NCBI RefSeq assembly: GCF_001612805.1 | Contig: NZ_BDBD01000005.1 | Span: 1-64,000 of the forward strand | Length of the DNA: 64,000 bases | Reading direction: 5' to 3' | Source: Nocardia coubleae NBRC 108252 | GTDB lineage: Bacteria; Actinomycetota; Actinomycetes; Mycobacteriales; Mycobacteriaceae | Shown here: in pieces, positions 11,521 to 20,864 of the stretch | How positions within the stretch are numbered: position 1 is the first letter of the stretch | Layout: each line of letters begins with the position of its first letter | The notes under the pieces: generated by a model | The model's database searches: none | What the model was told of the DNA's origin: nothing | Seen by the model: only the letters and a program-made list of their open reading frames with translations | Program-made: the position numbers and the translations under genes

Positions 11521-12423
11521 ATGACGTCAGCACTTCCCGTCCTGATCACCGGCGCCACCGGCAAGCAGGGTGGCGTCACCGCCCGCAAGCTGCTCGCCGA
11601 CGGCCACCGGGTTCGCGCGCTCGTGCGTGACCCGCACTCCCCCGCCGCGCGCGACCTGGCCGAGGCGGGTGCCGAACTGGTCGTCGGGGACTTCGACGAC
11701 CCTGCCTCGCTGCGCGTCGCGGCGAAGGGCACTCGGGCCGTATTCCTCATCCCGCCCGCCGACTACGGGCCGAGCGGGTGGACCGCGGGTGACGAAGCCC
11801 GCCGCGGTATCGCCATGATCGAGGCGGCCCGCGCTGCCGATGTCGACCAGCTCGTGTTCTCCGGAATCGCCACCATGGGCCCGGCCGAGTCGTGGGGGCA
11901 GGAGGGCAAGCGCCGGATCGAGGCCGCGATCCGCGCGGTGGGGTTGCGCTACACCCTGTTGCGGCCGGTGCGGTTCATGGAGAACTACCTGATGAACGGC
12001 TCGCCGGTGGACGGCATCCGGGCAGGTGGGGAGCACCGCCACCTGTTCCCGGCCGACCGTCCGTTGCAGATGATCGCGCTCGACGACATCGCCGCCTTCG
12101 CCGCGCTCGCGTTCGCGGACCCGGACGGTTGGCACGGTCGTGAACTGGAGCTGGCCGGCGAGGCGATCACGCCCATCGAGGCGGCCGCCGCCATCTCGGT
12201 CGCCACCGGCCGCCCGATCCACTACCGCGAGGTCACCGAAGCCGAGGCCGCGGCGATCGGACCCCAGCTCGCCAACACCTGGCGGCTCATCCGCGAAACC
12301 GGTGGCTGGCACGCTGATCTGACTGCCCTGCGCACCCTCCACCCGGGCCTGACGAGCCTGCCGGACTGGCTGGCCCGTGGCGGCGCCGACCGCATCGCCG
12401 CCCAGATGGACTTGACGGCGTGA
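11521..12423 (+). CDS. NmrA-like NAD(P)-binding protein
   Basis: A 300-residue atypical short-chain dehydrogenase of the NmrA/NAD(P)H-quinone-reductase type. The Rossmann motif GATGKQGG lies at 11-18; the second strand carries RALVRDP, and the VVGDFDD motif follows. LRPVRFMENYL and the C-terminal block match the NmrA group. Members act either as reductases or as redox sensors; which applies is unclear. It is probably under control of the divergent TetR regulator. It ends 3 nt from the convergent smc stop, leaving no room for a terminator. Confidence 0.85.
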   Translation: MTSALPVLITGATGKQGGVTARKLLADGHRVRALVRDPHSPAARDLAEAGAELVVGDFDDPASLRVAAKGTRAVFLIPPADYGPSGWTAGDEARRGIAMIEAARAADVDQLVFSGIATMGPAESWGQEGKRRIEAAIRAVGLRYTLLRPVRFMENYLMNGSPVDGIRAGGEHRHLFPADRPLQMIALDDIAAFAALAFADPDGWHGRELELAGEAITPIEAAAAISVATGRPIHYREVTEAEAAAIGPQLANTWRLIRETGGWHADLTALRTLHPGLTSLPDWLARGGADRIAAQMDLTA

Positions 12424-12426
12424 TCG

Positions 12427-15400
12427 TCAGGCCGGAGCGGACGCCTCGACCGGGGCGGCGGCACGGGTGAGCCGCTGGGAGATCACCTGGGTGATGCCGT
12501 CGCCGCGCATACTCACGCCGTAGAGGGCGTCGGCGATCTCCATGGTCGGCTTCTGGTGGGTGATGACGATCAGCTGGCTCTTCTCCCGCAGCTGTTCGAA
12601 CAGGCCGATGAGGCGGCGCAGGTTGGTGTCGTCCAGGGCGGCCTCCACCTCGTCCATCACATAGAACGGGGAGGGGCGGGCGCGGAAGATGGCGACCAGC
12701 AGCGCCACGGCGGTCAGCGACTTCTCGCCACCGGAGAGCAGCGACAGCCGCTTGACCTTCTTGCCCGGCGGCCGGGCCTCGACCTCGATGCCGGTGGTGA
12801 GCATGTCGGTCGGGTCGGTGAGCACGAGTCGGCCCTCACCGCCGGGGAACAGTTTGGCGAACACCCCGACGAACTCGCGTTCCACATCGGCATACGCCTC
12901 GGTGAACACCTGCAGGATGCGGGCGTCGACCTCGGCGACCACGTCGAGGAGGTCCTTGCGGGCGTTCTTGACGTCCTCGAGCTGGGTGGCCAGGAAGTTG
13001 TAGCGTTCCTCGAGCGCCGCGAACTCTTCCAGCGCAAGGGGATTCACCTTGCCGAGGGTGGCGAGGTCCTTCTCGGCGCGTTTGGCGCGGCGCTCCTGGG
13101 TGGCGCGGTCGTAGGGCATCGGCTGCGGCGCGGTGACCTGCTCGCCGCGTTCCTTGGCGTCCTCGTATTCCTGCATCTCCAGCGCCGACGGCGGCAGCGG
13201 CACGTCGGGACCGTATTCGGCGACGAGATCGGCCAGCGCGATGCCGAACTGTTCGGAGATGGTGGTCTCGAGCTGTTCGATGCGCAGCGCCGCTTGGGCT
13301 TTGGCCACCTCGTCGCGGTGCACGGCGTCGGTGAGCTGGGCCAGTTGGGTGTTCAGGGCGCGCGCCCGTTCCTTGACCTGCTCCACGGCCGACGCGACTT
13401 CCCCACGGCGCCGGACCAATTCGTCGCGCCGAGCGGCGGCCGCAGCCACCACCTGCTCGAGTTCCTTCGCGATCTTGGCACCGGACTCGGCCACCGCCGC
13501 CGCGACGGCGGCCGCCTGCCTCCGCGCGGCCTGCGCCCGTTCGGCCCGCGCCCGCGCCTCCCGCTCGGCACGTGCGGCGCGACGCAACGAATCCGCTTTG
13601 CCCCGAACGGATTCCGCCCGCTCCTCGGCGGTGCGCACCGCCAGCCGTGCCTCGACCTCCATGGTCCGTGCCTCGGCGAGCGCAGCGGCGGCTTCCTCGC
13701 GGGCCCGTCCAGCGGTCTCTGTACCGGCGGTGCCGTAGCTGTCGTCGCTGTCGTCGTGCTCGGTTTCGGCGTGGCGCAGCCGGTCCTCGAGCTCGGCGAG
13801 GGAGGCGAGGGACTTCTCCCTGGTCGCTTCGGCCTCGGCGCGCTGGGCGGTGAGTCGTTCGCCTTCGGTCTGCGCGGCGCGCGCGGTCTGCCCCACCCGG
13901 GCGAGCCGGTCGTAGATGGCCAGCAGCGCCTGATCGGATTCGTGCAGCGCCATCAGCGCGTGGTCGGCGGCCTCTTTGCGATCGGTCTGCTCCGCGAGCG
14001 CACCGGCCAGCGCGGCCTCGAGCTCCTCGGCGCGGCGCTGCGCGGCAGCCAATTCGGCGGTGGCGGCGTCGATGTCGGCCTGGATCTCGAGCTGACTCGG
14101 CATCCGCTCGGAACCGCCGATGACCCACCCCGACCCGGCCAGGTCACCGTCACGGGTGACGACCCGCAGTTCCGGTCGCTCAGCGGCCAGCGCCGTGGCA
14201 GCTGCCAGATCGTCAACGACTACAACACCTGCGGTGAGCGCGGCCAACGCGGACCGCACCTGCGCGGCACCGTCCACAACATCAGCGAGCCACCTGGCCC
14301 CTCCGGGCAGCGGCGCACGCTCGGCGTCTGCCGAGAGCGCACGACCTCGACCCGACCCCACCGAACTACCCCCGGCATCGGCAAGAGCGCGCGTCACAGC
14401 CGGGCCCGCCGACGAGCCGCTCTCAGCAGCGGACGAGGCCGAACTCGCGGTGGCGAAGACGAATGCCACCCGACCACCGTCACCCGCTCGCAGCTCGCGC
14501 ACAGCCGCATCGGCGGCCGCGGCGGTGTCGGCGGTGATCGCGTCGGCCAGCGGGCCGAGCAAGGCGGCGAGGGCGGCTTCGAATCCCGCTTCCACGCGCA
14601 ACAGGCCCGACAGCCGGTCGCCGACGCCGCTCACACCGTGTTCGAGCAGCCAGGCGGCACCGTCCTTACGGGCCAGGTTCATCTCCAGCGCTTCGATGCG
14701 CGCACCGAGCCGGGCGACTAGTTTGCTCGCCTCGCGGTCCTGCTCGCGCAGTTCACGCACCCGTTCGTCGGCCAGTTCCAAGGCGGCGACGGCGTGTTCG
14801 TGCTGGGCGTCGAGCCCCTTCTCCCCCGCGTCGAGTTCGCCGAGTTCGTCCTGCACGGTGTCGTATTCGGCCTGGGCGGCCTCGCCGCGGTGCCGGGCAT
14901 CGGCGATGGCGACCGAGAGCCGCGCGATTTCAGCGTCCACAGACTGCGCGCGGGTGCGCAGCGTCTCCACTTGACCCGAGAGCCTCGCCAGCCCTTCGCG
15001 ACGGTCGGCGATGGCCCGCACAGCGGCCAAGTGTGCCTGCTCGGCGGCCTTGGCGGCGTGTTCACGGTCGGCGAGCGCTTCCCGCGCAGCCTCGAGGGTT
15101 TCGGCGGCCATCTCCACCGCGTACCGCAGCTCGGCTTCCTCGGCCTCGATCCGGTCGGCCTCGGCTTCGAGCTGTTCTGGGTCGCGGCCGGTGCCCACGG
15201 GTGCCTCGGTGTGCAGGTTGCGGGCGCGATCGGCGGCGATGCGGATGGTCGCGTTGACGCGCTCGGCCAGCGCGGAGAGCTGGAACCAGGTCTGCGCGGC
15301 CGCCTCGGCGCTCGGGCTCAGCCGCGACAACTGGAACTCCTGCTGGGCAAGTGCGGCATTGGCGGCATCGAGCTCGGACTGCACGGTGATCTGCTGCTCG

Positions 15401-16161
15401 CGCGCGTAGGCCTCTTTGCTCAGCTGCGACTCGAGTTCGCCGCGCCGGGTCACCAGGTCGTCGGCGGCCAGGCGCAGCCGGGCGTCGCGCAGGTCGGCCT
15501 GCACGGTCTGGGCGCGCCGCGCCACCTCGGCCTGCCTGCTGAGCGGTTTGAGCTGGCGGCGCAATTCGGTGGTGAGGTCGGTGAGGCGGGCGAGATTGGC
15601 CTGCATCGCGTCGAGCTTGCGGACCGCCTTCTCCTTGCGCCTGCGGTGCTTGAGCACGCCCGCGGCCTCTTCGACGAACGCGCGCCGGTCCTCAGGCCGC
15701 GACTCGAGAATCGCCGAGAGCTGACCCTGTCCGACGATCACGTGCATCTCGCGCCCGATACCGGAGTCCGACAGCAGTTCCTGCACGTCCATCAGGCGGC
15801 AGCTGCTGCCGTTGATCTCGTATTCGCCCGCGCCGTCGCGGAACATGCGGCGGGTGATGGACACCTCGGCGTAGTCGATGGGCAGCGCGCCGTCGGAGTT
15901 GTCGATCGTCAGCGTCACCTCGGCACGCCCGAGGGGTGCACGTCCGCTGGTCCCGGCGAAGATGACGTCCTGCATCTTGCCGCCGCGCAGCGCCTTGGCG
16001 CCCTGCTCGCCCATCACCCAGGTGAGCGCGTCGACGACATTGGACTTGCCCGACCCGTTGGGCCCGACGACACAGGTGATGCCGGGTTCGAAGCGCAACG
16101 TGGTTGCGGACGCGAAAGACTTGAACCCTTTCAGCGTCAAGCTCTTCAGATGCAACGCCAC
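12427..16161 (-). CDS. smc: Chromosome segregation ATPase SMC
   Basis: A 1244-residue SMC protein, which with ScpA/ScpB compacts and segregates chromosomes. The N-terminal head has Walker [10 protein letters not shown] (33-41). Two long coiled coils flank a hinge (about 505-680). The C-terminal head has the signature LSGGEKSL and Walker [12 protein letters not shown] (about 1165). The hinge holds an extra Ser/Gly/Ala-rich stretch (from [18 protein letters not shown] onward, roughly 50 residues), unusual for the family. The ATG at 16161 is followed directly by the conserved first strand. Its place upstream of ftsY, with acyP nearby, matches the mycobacterial order. Confidence 0.96.
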   Translation of the reverse strand: MALHLKSLTLKGFKSFASATTLRFEPGITCVVGPNGSGKSNVVDALTWVMGEQGAKALRGGKMQDVIFAGTSGRAPLGRAEVTLTIDNSDGALPIDYAEVSITRRMFRDGAGEYEINGSSCRLMDVQELLSDSGIGREMHVIVGQGQLSAILESRPEDRRAFVEEAAGVLKHRRRKEKAVRKLDAMQANLARLTDLTTELRRQLKPLSRQAEVARRAQTVQADLRDARLRLAADDLVTRRGELESQLSKEAYAREQQITVQSELDAANAALAQQEFQLSRLSPSAEAAAQTWFQLSALAERVNATIRIAADRARNLHTEAPVGTGRDPEQLEAEADRIEAEEAELRYAVEMAAETLEAAREALADREHAAKAAEQAHLAAVRAIADRREGLARLSGQVETLRTRAQSVDAEIARLSVAIADARHRGEAAQAEYDTVQDELGELDAGEKGLDAQHEHAVAALELADERVRELREQDREASKLVARLGARIEALEMNLARKDGAAWLLEHGVSGVGDRLSGLLRVEAGFEAALAALLGPLADAITADTAAAADAAVRELRAGDGGRVAFVFATASSASSAAESGSSAGPAVTRALADAGGSSVGSGRGRALSADAERAPLPGGARWLADVVDGAAQVRSALAALTAGVVVVDDLAAATALAAERPELRVVTRDGDLAGSGWVIGGSERMPSQLEIQADIDAATAELAAAQRRAEELEAALAGALAEQTDRKEAADHALMALHESDQALLAIYDRLARVGQTARAAQTEGERLTAQRAEAEATREKSLASLAELEDRLRHAETEHDDSDDSYGTAGTETAGRAREEAAAALAEARTMEVEARLAVRTAEERAESVRGKADSLRRAARAEREARARAERAQAARRQAAAVAAAVAESGAKIAKELEQVVAAAAARRDELVRRRGEVASAVEQVKERARALNTQLAQLTDAVHRDEVAKAQAALRIEQLETTISEQFGIALADLVAEYGPDVPLPPSALEMQEYEDAKERGEQVTAPQPMPYDRATQERRAKRAEKDLATLGKVNPLALEEFAALEERYNFLATQLEDVKNARKDLLDVVAEVDARILQVFTEAYADVEREFVGVFAKLFPGGEGRLVLTDPTDMLTTGIEVEARPPGKKVKRLSLLSGGEKSLTAVALLVAIFRARPSPFYVMDEVEAALDDTNLRRLIGLFEQLREKSQLIVITHQKPTMEIADALYGVSMRGDGITQVISQRLTRAAAPVEASAPA

Positions 16162-16399
16162 CCGCCTCTCCGGGAGTTCTGGCCAGACCTAGGTGCGAGA
16201 GGGCAAGACACGCGGCCTGCGGTTGGAACATCGCACCGGGCTGTGTTGCCGCCCGTGTGCTCGCGTGAGCCTAGCCGATCGCCGTCGTGGCGCCGTGAAC
16301 CTCCGGCCGGTCGGCGGACGAAGGGTTGACATTACACAGTGGAGGGTGGACGCTTGGTACCAGCAGATCACTGTGTTTGGTGAACGAGAGGTTGTCGGT

Positions 16400-16867
16400 A
16401 TGGACATCACCCCCGGCACGCGCGCGTCCGATGCCGAGCGCAATGCGATCGTGGCCCAGTTGAGCACCCACCTGGCCGACGGCAGGCTCGATCTGGCCGA
16501 GTACGACCAGCGCGTCGCGAAGGTCTACGCGACCACCACCCGCGACGACCTCGCCCTCGTCCTGTCGGACCTGCCGGCCCTCCCGGACAAGCAGCCCGCC
16601 ACCCCACCGAAGCAGGCGCCGCGCATCCCCGTGTGGCAGCGCATCGAAGCGGGCAGCTGGCTCGGCGTGAGCATCATCGTGCTGGTCATCTGGGGCCTGA
16701 TCTCCCTGACCGCAGGCGAACTCACCTACTTCTGGCCGATGTGGGTGATCGGCCCGTGGGGCGCGGTCCTGCTGTTCCGCGTGATCACCGGCTGGGAGGC
16801 CCAGCCGGGCTCGGCCACCCACCTGCGTCAGCTACAGAAGCAGATGAAGCACATCAACCCGCACTAG
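16400..16867 (+). CDS. DUF1707 (SHOCT-like) membrane protein
   Basis: A 155-residue protein. It opens with the DUF1707 motif (RASDAERNAIVAQLSTHLADGRLDLAEYDQRVAKVYATTT), here split over residues 8-48, a short domain common in actinobacterial membrane proteins. A Pro-rich linker leads to two hydrophobic helices (about 93-108 and 114-130) and a basic tail. GAGAGG-type ribosome-binding bases lie 8 nt before the ATG at 16400; longer starts are not family-like. Function unknown. Its TAG stop overlaps the TAG stop of the convergent DUF350 gene in the palindrome CTAG. Confidence 0.8.
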   Translation: MDITPGTRASDAERNAIVAQLSTHLADGRLDLAEYDQRVAKVYATTTRDDLALVLSDLPALPDKQPATPPKQAPRIPVWQRIEAGSWLGVSIIVLVIWGLISLTAGELTYFWPMWVIGPWGAVLLFRVITGWEAQPGSATHLRQLQKQMKHINPH

Positions 16868-17319
16868 AGGATGGCGAAGGCCACCACGAGGCCCAGAGCG
16901 AAGTGGGCGGCGGCCACGACGAGGACCTCGGGGGTGTAGGTGTCGGCGTGCAGGGTGCGGCCGATGTCGATGCCGGTGACCTTCTCGACCACGCGCACCG
17001 AGATCACCTGCGCGACGATGCCGACCAGACCGAACACGACCGCGGTGATCAGTCCCTGGGTCAGTTTGGCGCCCGGATCGGTGGCCAGCACCGCGAACAC
17101 GACGATGAACGCCATGCTGATCATGCCCGCGGCCGAGACGATGATCGCGTTGGGCTTGCCCGCGATCACCAGGTCGCGCAGCTTGCCGGGGGTGGTCAGG
17201 TCGATGGCGAAGAAGCCGATCAGCATCAGGATCAGGCCGATCAGGCAGTACAGGATGATGGCGCCGACGCCTTCACCGAGCGCACTCCAATAACCCGATT
17301 CCAGGGCGAGGGCGGTCAT
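16864..17319 (-). CDS. DUF350 membrane protein (YjfL-like)
   Basis: A 151-residue integral membrane protein of the DUF350 family with four hydrophobic helices. Conserved small/polar residues lie around AIDLTTPGKL and GKPNAIIVSAAGM. In enterobacteria DUF350 proteins (YjfL) are encoded with a DUF1190 protein and an ATP-grasp ligase, exactly as here. It is the last gene of the unit, 27 bp after the ligase gene, with AAAGGA before its ATG. Likely a membrane partner or anchor of the ligase/substrate pair; this is inferred from context only. Confidence 0.85.
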   Translation of the reverse strand: MTALALESGYWSALGEGVGAIILYCLIGLILMLIGFFAIDLTTPGKLRDLVIAGKPNAIIVSAAGMISMAFIVVFAVLATDPGAKLTQGLITAVVFGLVGIVAQVISVRVVEKVTGIDIGRTLHADTYTPEVLVVAAAHFALGLVVAFAIL

Positions 17320-17346
17320 CGTGGTCCTTTCGAAACAGTGTTGTGG

Positions 17347-18510
17347 TCAGTCGACGATGCGGTGCGGGACGAACGCGGCGCCGTCATCGGTGATGAGGCC
17401 CGCGGTCTCGCGGATACCGAGCCCGGCGGCGTTGTCACCGACGACCCACGCCCCGAGCACGGGACGCATGCCGTCGAATTCCGGGAGCGGGTCGAGCAAT
17501 TGGTAGACGAAGCCCTCGGCGCCGTACACGCCACCGGTCGCGGTCTCCATGCCGGGACCGACGATGGTCATGTTGGCGCCTTCGCGGCCGAGCTTGGGTT
17601 TGCGGATGTATTCGGTGAGCTCGTGCGGGTCGTCGAGGTAGGCGGGCAACAGGTTCGGGTGGCCGGGATACATCTCCCACAGGATCGCCAGCAGCGCCTT
17701 GTTGCTCAGCAGGGTGGTCCACAGTGGTTCGATCCAGGCGGTCTGCGGGATGCTCGCGACGACACGCTTGCCGAAGTCGTCGTCGAGGATCCACTCCCAG
17801 GGGTACAGCTTGAAGATCGATTCGATCGGCGCCTCGGCGAGGTCGACGAAGCGGCCGAGTTCGGTGTCGAACCCGACCTCCTCGATCGGCAACGCGACGG
17901 TGTCGAAGCCCGCTTCGGCGGCGGTTTCCTGCATGTAGGCGGTGGTGACGTTGTCCTCGCCGGTGGCGTCGGCACCCGACCAGGTGAAGTGCAGTTCGGT
18001 GCCGGGCAGCACGTCACGCAGCTCGCCCCAGCGCTCGACCAGCTTCTCGTGCAGTGAATTCCACTGGTCGCCACCGGGATACACCTGCTGCAACCAGTGC
18101 CATTGGATGATGGCCGCCTCGAGCAGCGAGGTGGGGGTGTCGGCGTTGTACTCGAGCAGTTTGGCAGGACGGCGTGCGTCGTAGCGCAGATCGAACCGGC
18201 CGTACACGTAAGGGTCGCTGCGCCGCCAGGATTCGGCGATCGGGCCCCAACTCCATTCGGGCAGGCCGAAATCGGCGTACCGCTCGGTGAGCACCACGTG
18301 TTCGGCCGCGTGCAGACACATCGACTGCAGCAGTTCCACATCGGCTTCCAGCGCGAGGATCTCGTCCATCGAGAATTCGTAGTGCACCGATTCGTCCCAG
18401 TAGGGCCGTGGCTGACCGCTGGCATCGCGGCCGGGCACGCCGTAGACGAGTCCCTGGCTCTCGATGATCTGCTGCCAGCCCGGCCGGGGCGTACTCGCGA
18501 CACGTCGCAC
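17347..18510 (-). CDS. Glutathionylspermidine-synthase-like ATP-grasp ligase (YgiC/YjfC-like)
   Basis: A 387-residue ATP-grasp amide ligase of the glutathionylspermidine-synthase family, without the N-terminal amidase of E. coli Gsp. Family motifs are intact: LLEYNADTPTSLLEA, IFKLYPWEWI, IEPLWTTLLSNKALLAILWE, PGHPNLLPAYLD and RKPKLGREGANM. The predicted reaction joins an amine to a carboxylate using ATP. The substrate is unknown: actinobacteria make no glutathione, so a peptide or protein C-terminus is more likely. The GTG start shares its G with the TAG stop of the upstream gene, so the two are translationally coupled. Soluble, no signal peptide. Confidence 0.88.
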   Translation of the reverse strand: MRRVASTPRPGWQQIIESQGLVYGVPGRDASGQPRPYWDESVHYEFSMDEILALEADVELLQSMCLHAAEHVVLTERYADFGLPEWSWGPIAESWRRSDPYVYGRFDLRYDARRPAKLLEYNADTPTSLLEAAIIQWHWLQQVYPGGDQWNSLHEKLVERWGELRDVLPGTELHFTWSGADATGEDNVTTAYMQETAAEAGFDTVALPIEEVGFDTELGRFVDLAEAPIESIFKLYPWEWILDDDFGKRVVASIPQTAWIEPLWTTLLSNKALLAILWEMYPGHPNLLPAYLDDPHELTEYIRKPKLGREGANMTIVGPGMETATGGVYGAEGFVYQLLDPLPEFDGMRPVLGAWVVGDNAAGLGIRETAGLITDDGAAFVPHRIVD

Positions 18511-19205
18511 TAAGACCCACTCCCACCGGACTTGCTGCCCAGGCCACCGCGCTGAACGGTGGTGCCGGACTTGGTCTTGATCTCGGCGTTGCGCGGTTTC
18601 ACCGAGGTGCCCCCGCTCGGCGGCCGGCCGATGGTGGCGTTGCCGCCGTAGTGGTAGCGGTACTGCGGCCAGCCGAGCAGGATCAGGCTGCCCATGCCAC
18701 CGGAGCTGTCGCTGCGGAAGTTGGTCTTGCCGTCACCGCAGTGCTCGTCCGGGACGACGACCTCCTGGCCGTTCTGGTCGATCTGCACGCAGGAGGCGGT
18801 GACCTGTTCTGGCGCGTTGACCGCCCGGTAGGCGAGGTAGCCGCCGCCGACGAGGGCCGCGACACCGACCACGGCGACACCGCCGATCATCACCCGTTTC
18901 CTGGTGCGGCGCTTGGCTTCTGCGGCTTCGGCGGCGGCCCGTTCGGCCTGCTCGGCCTGTCTGCGTGCCTTCTCGCGCGCCCGTGCCTCGGCGACCGTCG
19001 GCGGGCGGGGCTGGGTGCGGCCCGGTTCCTGCCTGGCCACCCGGCCGGGACGTGGTTGCGGCGGTTGTTGTGGTGGCGGAGGCCAGGTGGGCGGCGTGCC
19101 CGCGGGTTGTTCCGGCGGGGTCGCGCCGGAGTCGGGCGGGGTCCAGGGCGAGGATCCGCCCGGCTCGTCCGGCTGGTCGGGCGAACCAGGGTTGTGTGTG
19201 TTCAC
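18510..19205 (-). CDS. DUF1190-like (YgiB/YjfM-like) single-pass membrane protein
   Basis: A 231-residue protein. The N-terminal 70 residues are Pro-rich, followed by a basic/alanine-rich helix (71-104), one membrane helix (about 105-127), then an exterior domain with two cysteines (139, 156). The C-terminus has the DUF1190-like features: Tyr/Gly patch YRYHYGG, then a Ser/Thr/Lys-rich end with VQRGGLG near 217-223 and a GSKSGGSGS tail. It is coupled to the ATP-grasp ligase gene by a TAGTG overlap, so it is the best candidate for the ligase's substrate or partner. Family assignment rests on tail motifs and context. Starts with GTG. Confidence 0.65.
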   Translation of the reverse strand: MNTHNPGSPDQPDEPGGSSPWTPPDSGATPPEQPAGTPPTWPPPPQQPPQPRPGRVARQEPGRTQPRPPTVAEARAREKARRQAEQAERAAAEAAEAKRRTRKRVMIGGVAVVGVAALVGGGYLAYRAVNAPEQVTASCVQIDQNGQEVVVPDEHCGDGKTNFRSDSSGGMGSLILLGWPQYRYHYGGNATIGRPPSGGTSVKPRNAEIKTKSGTTVQRGGLGSKSGGSGS

Positions 19206-19230
19206 TGCCGCCTAACCCCCGAAGTCACTT

Positions 19231-19509
19231 CTACCGCTCCTCGAATCCGGTCATGTCACCGCGCGCGGGCTCCCAGCTTTCCACAACCAGGTCGACCCGC
19301 CCAGGCGCCTTGCCGGACCGTAGCAGTTCCAGCAACTTCTCGCCCGAGGTTCGTTGTCCCTCGGCCACCACGTGGACCCGTCCGTCGGCGTGGTTGCGCG
19401 CGTACCCGGTGAGACCGAGTTCCAGTGCACGCGAGCGTGTCCACCAGCGGAAACCCACACCCTGGACGTACCCGTGGACCCACGCGGACAGTCGGACAGG
19501 TTCGGTCAC
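19231..19509 (-). CDS. acyP: Acylphosphatase
   Basis: A 92-residue acylphosphatase that hydrolyses carboxyl-phosphate bonds. The phosphate loop VHGYVQGVGFRWW carries catalytic Arg21, and Asn39 (GYARNHADGRV) is in place. Length is normal for the family. It starts with GTG, 15 nt after the osmC stop, and is followed 25 nt later by the DUF1190-like gene. In mycobacteria acyP also lies between smc and osmC. Cytoplasmic. Confidence 0.93.
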   Translation of the reverse strand: MTEPVRLSAWVHGYVQGVGFRWWTRSRALELGLTGYARNHADGRVHVVAEGQRTSGEKLLELLRSGKAPGRVDLVVESWEPARGDMTGFEER

Positions 19510-19524
19510 AGCGGCTCCTCGGGG

Positions 19525-19971
19525 TCAGGCGTCGATGTCGAAGTTCAAGGTCACCTTGGTGCCCGCCTTGAGTGTGCGGCCGACGGTGCACACCTTGTCG
19601 ACGGCGCGCTGCACGGTGACGAGCAGCCGTTCGCGGGCCTCTTCGTCGAGTTCGGACAGGTCGAGCTCGAACACCTCGTCGAGCTGCGGGTACAGCTCGT
19701 TCTCGCGGTCGGCGTCGCCGGAGACACGGATGGTCGCGTCGAAGTCGTCGCCGAGGCGACGCGAGAGCGGCAGGTCGGAGCTGAGCCCGGTGCACGCGGC
19801 GAGGGCGATCTTCAGCAGCTCACCGGGGGTGAACGCGCCGGGCACACCCTGCGAGGCGATCAGTACCTCGGCGCCACGGTTGCTGCGTCCGGTGTAGGCC
19901 CGGGTTCCGGTGCGCTCGACCCACAGTTCGACGGGCGCGGTGGTCACGGGTGCGTTCTGCTCAACTGCCAT
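19525..19971 (-). CDS. OsmC-family peroxidase
   Basis: A 148-residue OsmC/Ohr-type thiol peroxidase, which reduces organic hydroperoxides through two active-site cysteines. These are seen at Cys60 (LAACTGLSS) and Cys128 (DKVCTVGRTL), with the family Glu in FTPGELL. The ATG at 19971 gives the normal N-terminus; longer frames cross the intergenic region. First gene of osmC-acyP-DUF1190-ligase-DUF350, where every gap is at most 27 bp. Osmotic or oxidative induction of the unit is possible but not shown by the sequence. Confidence 0.9.
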   Translation of the reverse strand: MAVEQNAPVTTAPVELWVERTGTRAYTGRSNRGAEVLIASQGVPGAFTPGELLKIALAACTGLSSDLPLSRRLGDDFDATIRVSGDADRENELYPQLDEVFELDLSELDEEARERLLVTVQRAVDKVCTVGRTLKAGTKVTLNFDIDA

Positions 19972-20119
19972 GGATCTGATCCTGGCATGCCCGCCTCCCC
20001 GCGACTCATGCCGACCGGCAAGTGCCACGAAGGTCACGTACCGGACCTGCGTGAATGGGGCTCGAGTGACGAACGTGCCCGACGAGTTACCATGTGCTGA
20101 CGAAATCACGAGCCGACTG

Positions 20120-20860
20120 TCATTCTTGGAAACGGTAGCCCATACCTGGTTCGGTGAGCAGGTGGCGGGGGTGGGCGGGGTCGTCCTCGAGTTTGCGGCG
20201 CAGCTGGGCGAGGTAGACCCGCAGGTAGTGGGTTTCGGTGGCATAGGCCGGGCCCCATACCTCGCGTAGTAATTCCTTGCGGCCCACCAGTTTTCCGCGA
20301 TGGCGGACCAGCATCTCCAGCATTCCCCATTCGGTGGGGGTCAGGTGGACGGGTGCGCCGTTCTTGGTGACCTGTTTGGCGGCCAGGTCGACGGTGAAGG
20401 AGTCGGTGACGACCACCGGTTCCGCCTCGTCGGCCGCCCCCGCACCGCGCCGGACCGCCGCCCGCAGCCGGGCCAGCAGTTCGTCCATCCCGAACGGCTT
20501 GGTGACGTAGTCGTCGGCGCCCGCGTCGAGCGCCTCCACCTTGTCGGCCGAATCGGTGCGCGCCGAAAGCACGATCACCGGTGCCGAGGTCCACCCGCGC
20601 AGCCCGGCCAGCACCTCGATCCCGTCCAGATCGGGCAGGCCGAGGTCGAGGATGACCACGTGTGGCTGCTTCTCCGCGGCTACGCGCAACGCGGCGGCGC
20701 CGTTGCCCGCGGTGAACACCTCGTACCCGCGCACCGACAGGTTGATCCGCAGCGCGCGCACGATCTGCGGTTCGTCGTCGACCACGAGCACGCGGGTGGC
20801 GGACCCGGTCGACCGCGACTCGCCTGGCGGCGGCGCGTCCGTCCCCGATGAGTTGCTCAT
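20120..20860 (-). CDS. kdpE: Response regulator KdpE
   Basis: A 246-residue OmpR-type response regulator for potassium limitation. The receiver has the acidic pair DDE at 28-30, phospho-acceptor Asp72 (LDLGLPDLDG) and the conserved Lys in YVTKPFG. The C-terminal winged helix (TPTEWGMLEMLVRH and THYLRVYLAQLRRKL) is intact. The start codon lies 4 nt after the kdpD stop. The alternative upstream ATG at 20908 would overlap kdpD by about 44 bp and adds an unconserved leader. It is predicted to activate the divergent kdpFABC. Confidence 0.93.
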   Translation of the reverse strand: MSNSSGTDAPPPGESRSTGSATRVLVVDDEPQIVRALRINLSVRGYEVFTAGNGAAALRVAAEKQPHVVILDLGLPDLDGIEVLAGLRGWTSAPVIVLSARTDSADKVEALDAGADDYVTKPFGMDELLARLRAAVRRGAGAADEAEPVVVTDSFTVDLAAKQVTKNGAPVHLTPTEWGMLEMLVRHRGKLVGRKELLREVWGPAYATETHYLRVYLAQLRRKLEDDPAHPRHLLTEPGMGYRFQE

Positions 20861-20864
20861 GTCC

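Noticed and set aside
12556..14721. A 721-codon frame antisense to smc
   Set aside because: smc is certain on the minus strand; the antisense frame has only Gly/Leu/His-rich composition.
19525..20244. Extending the OsmC frame upstream to 20244
   Set aside because: The added residues run through the gap before kdpE and beyond, with no family similarity; the ATG at 19971 fits the family.
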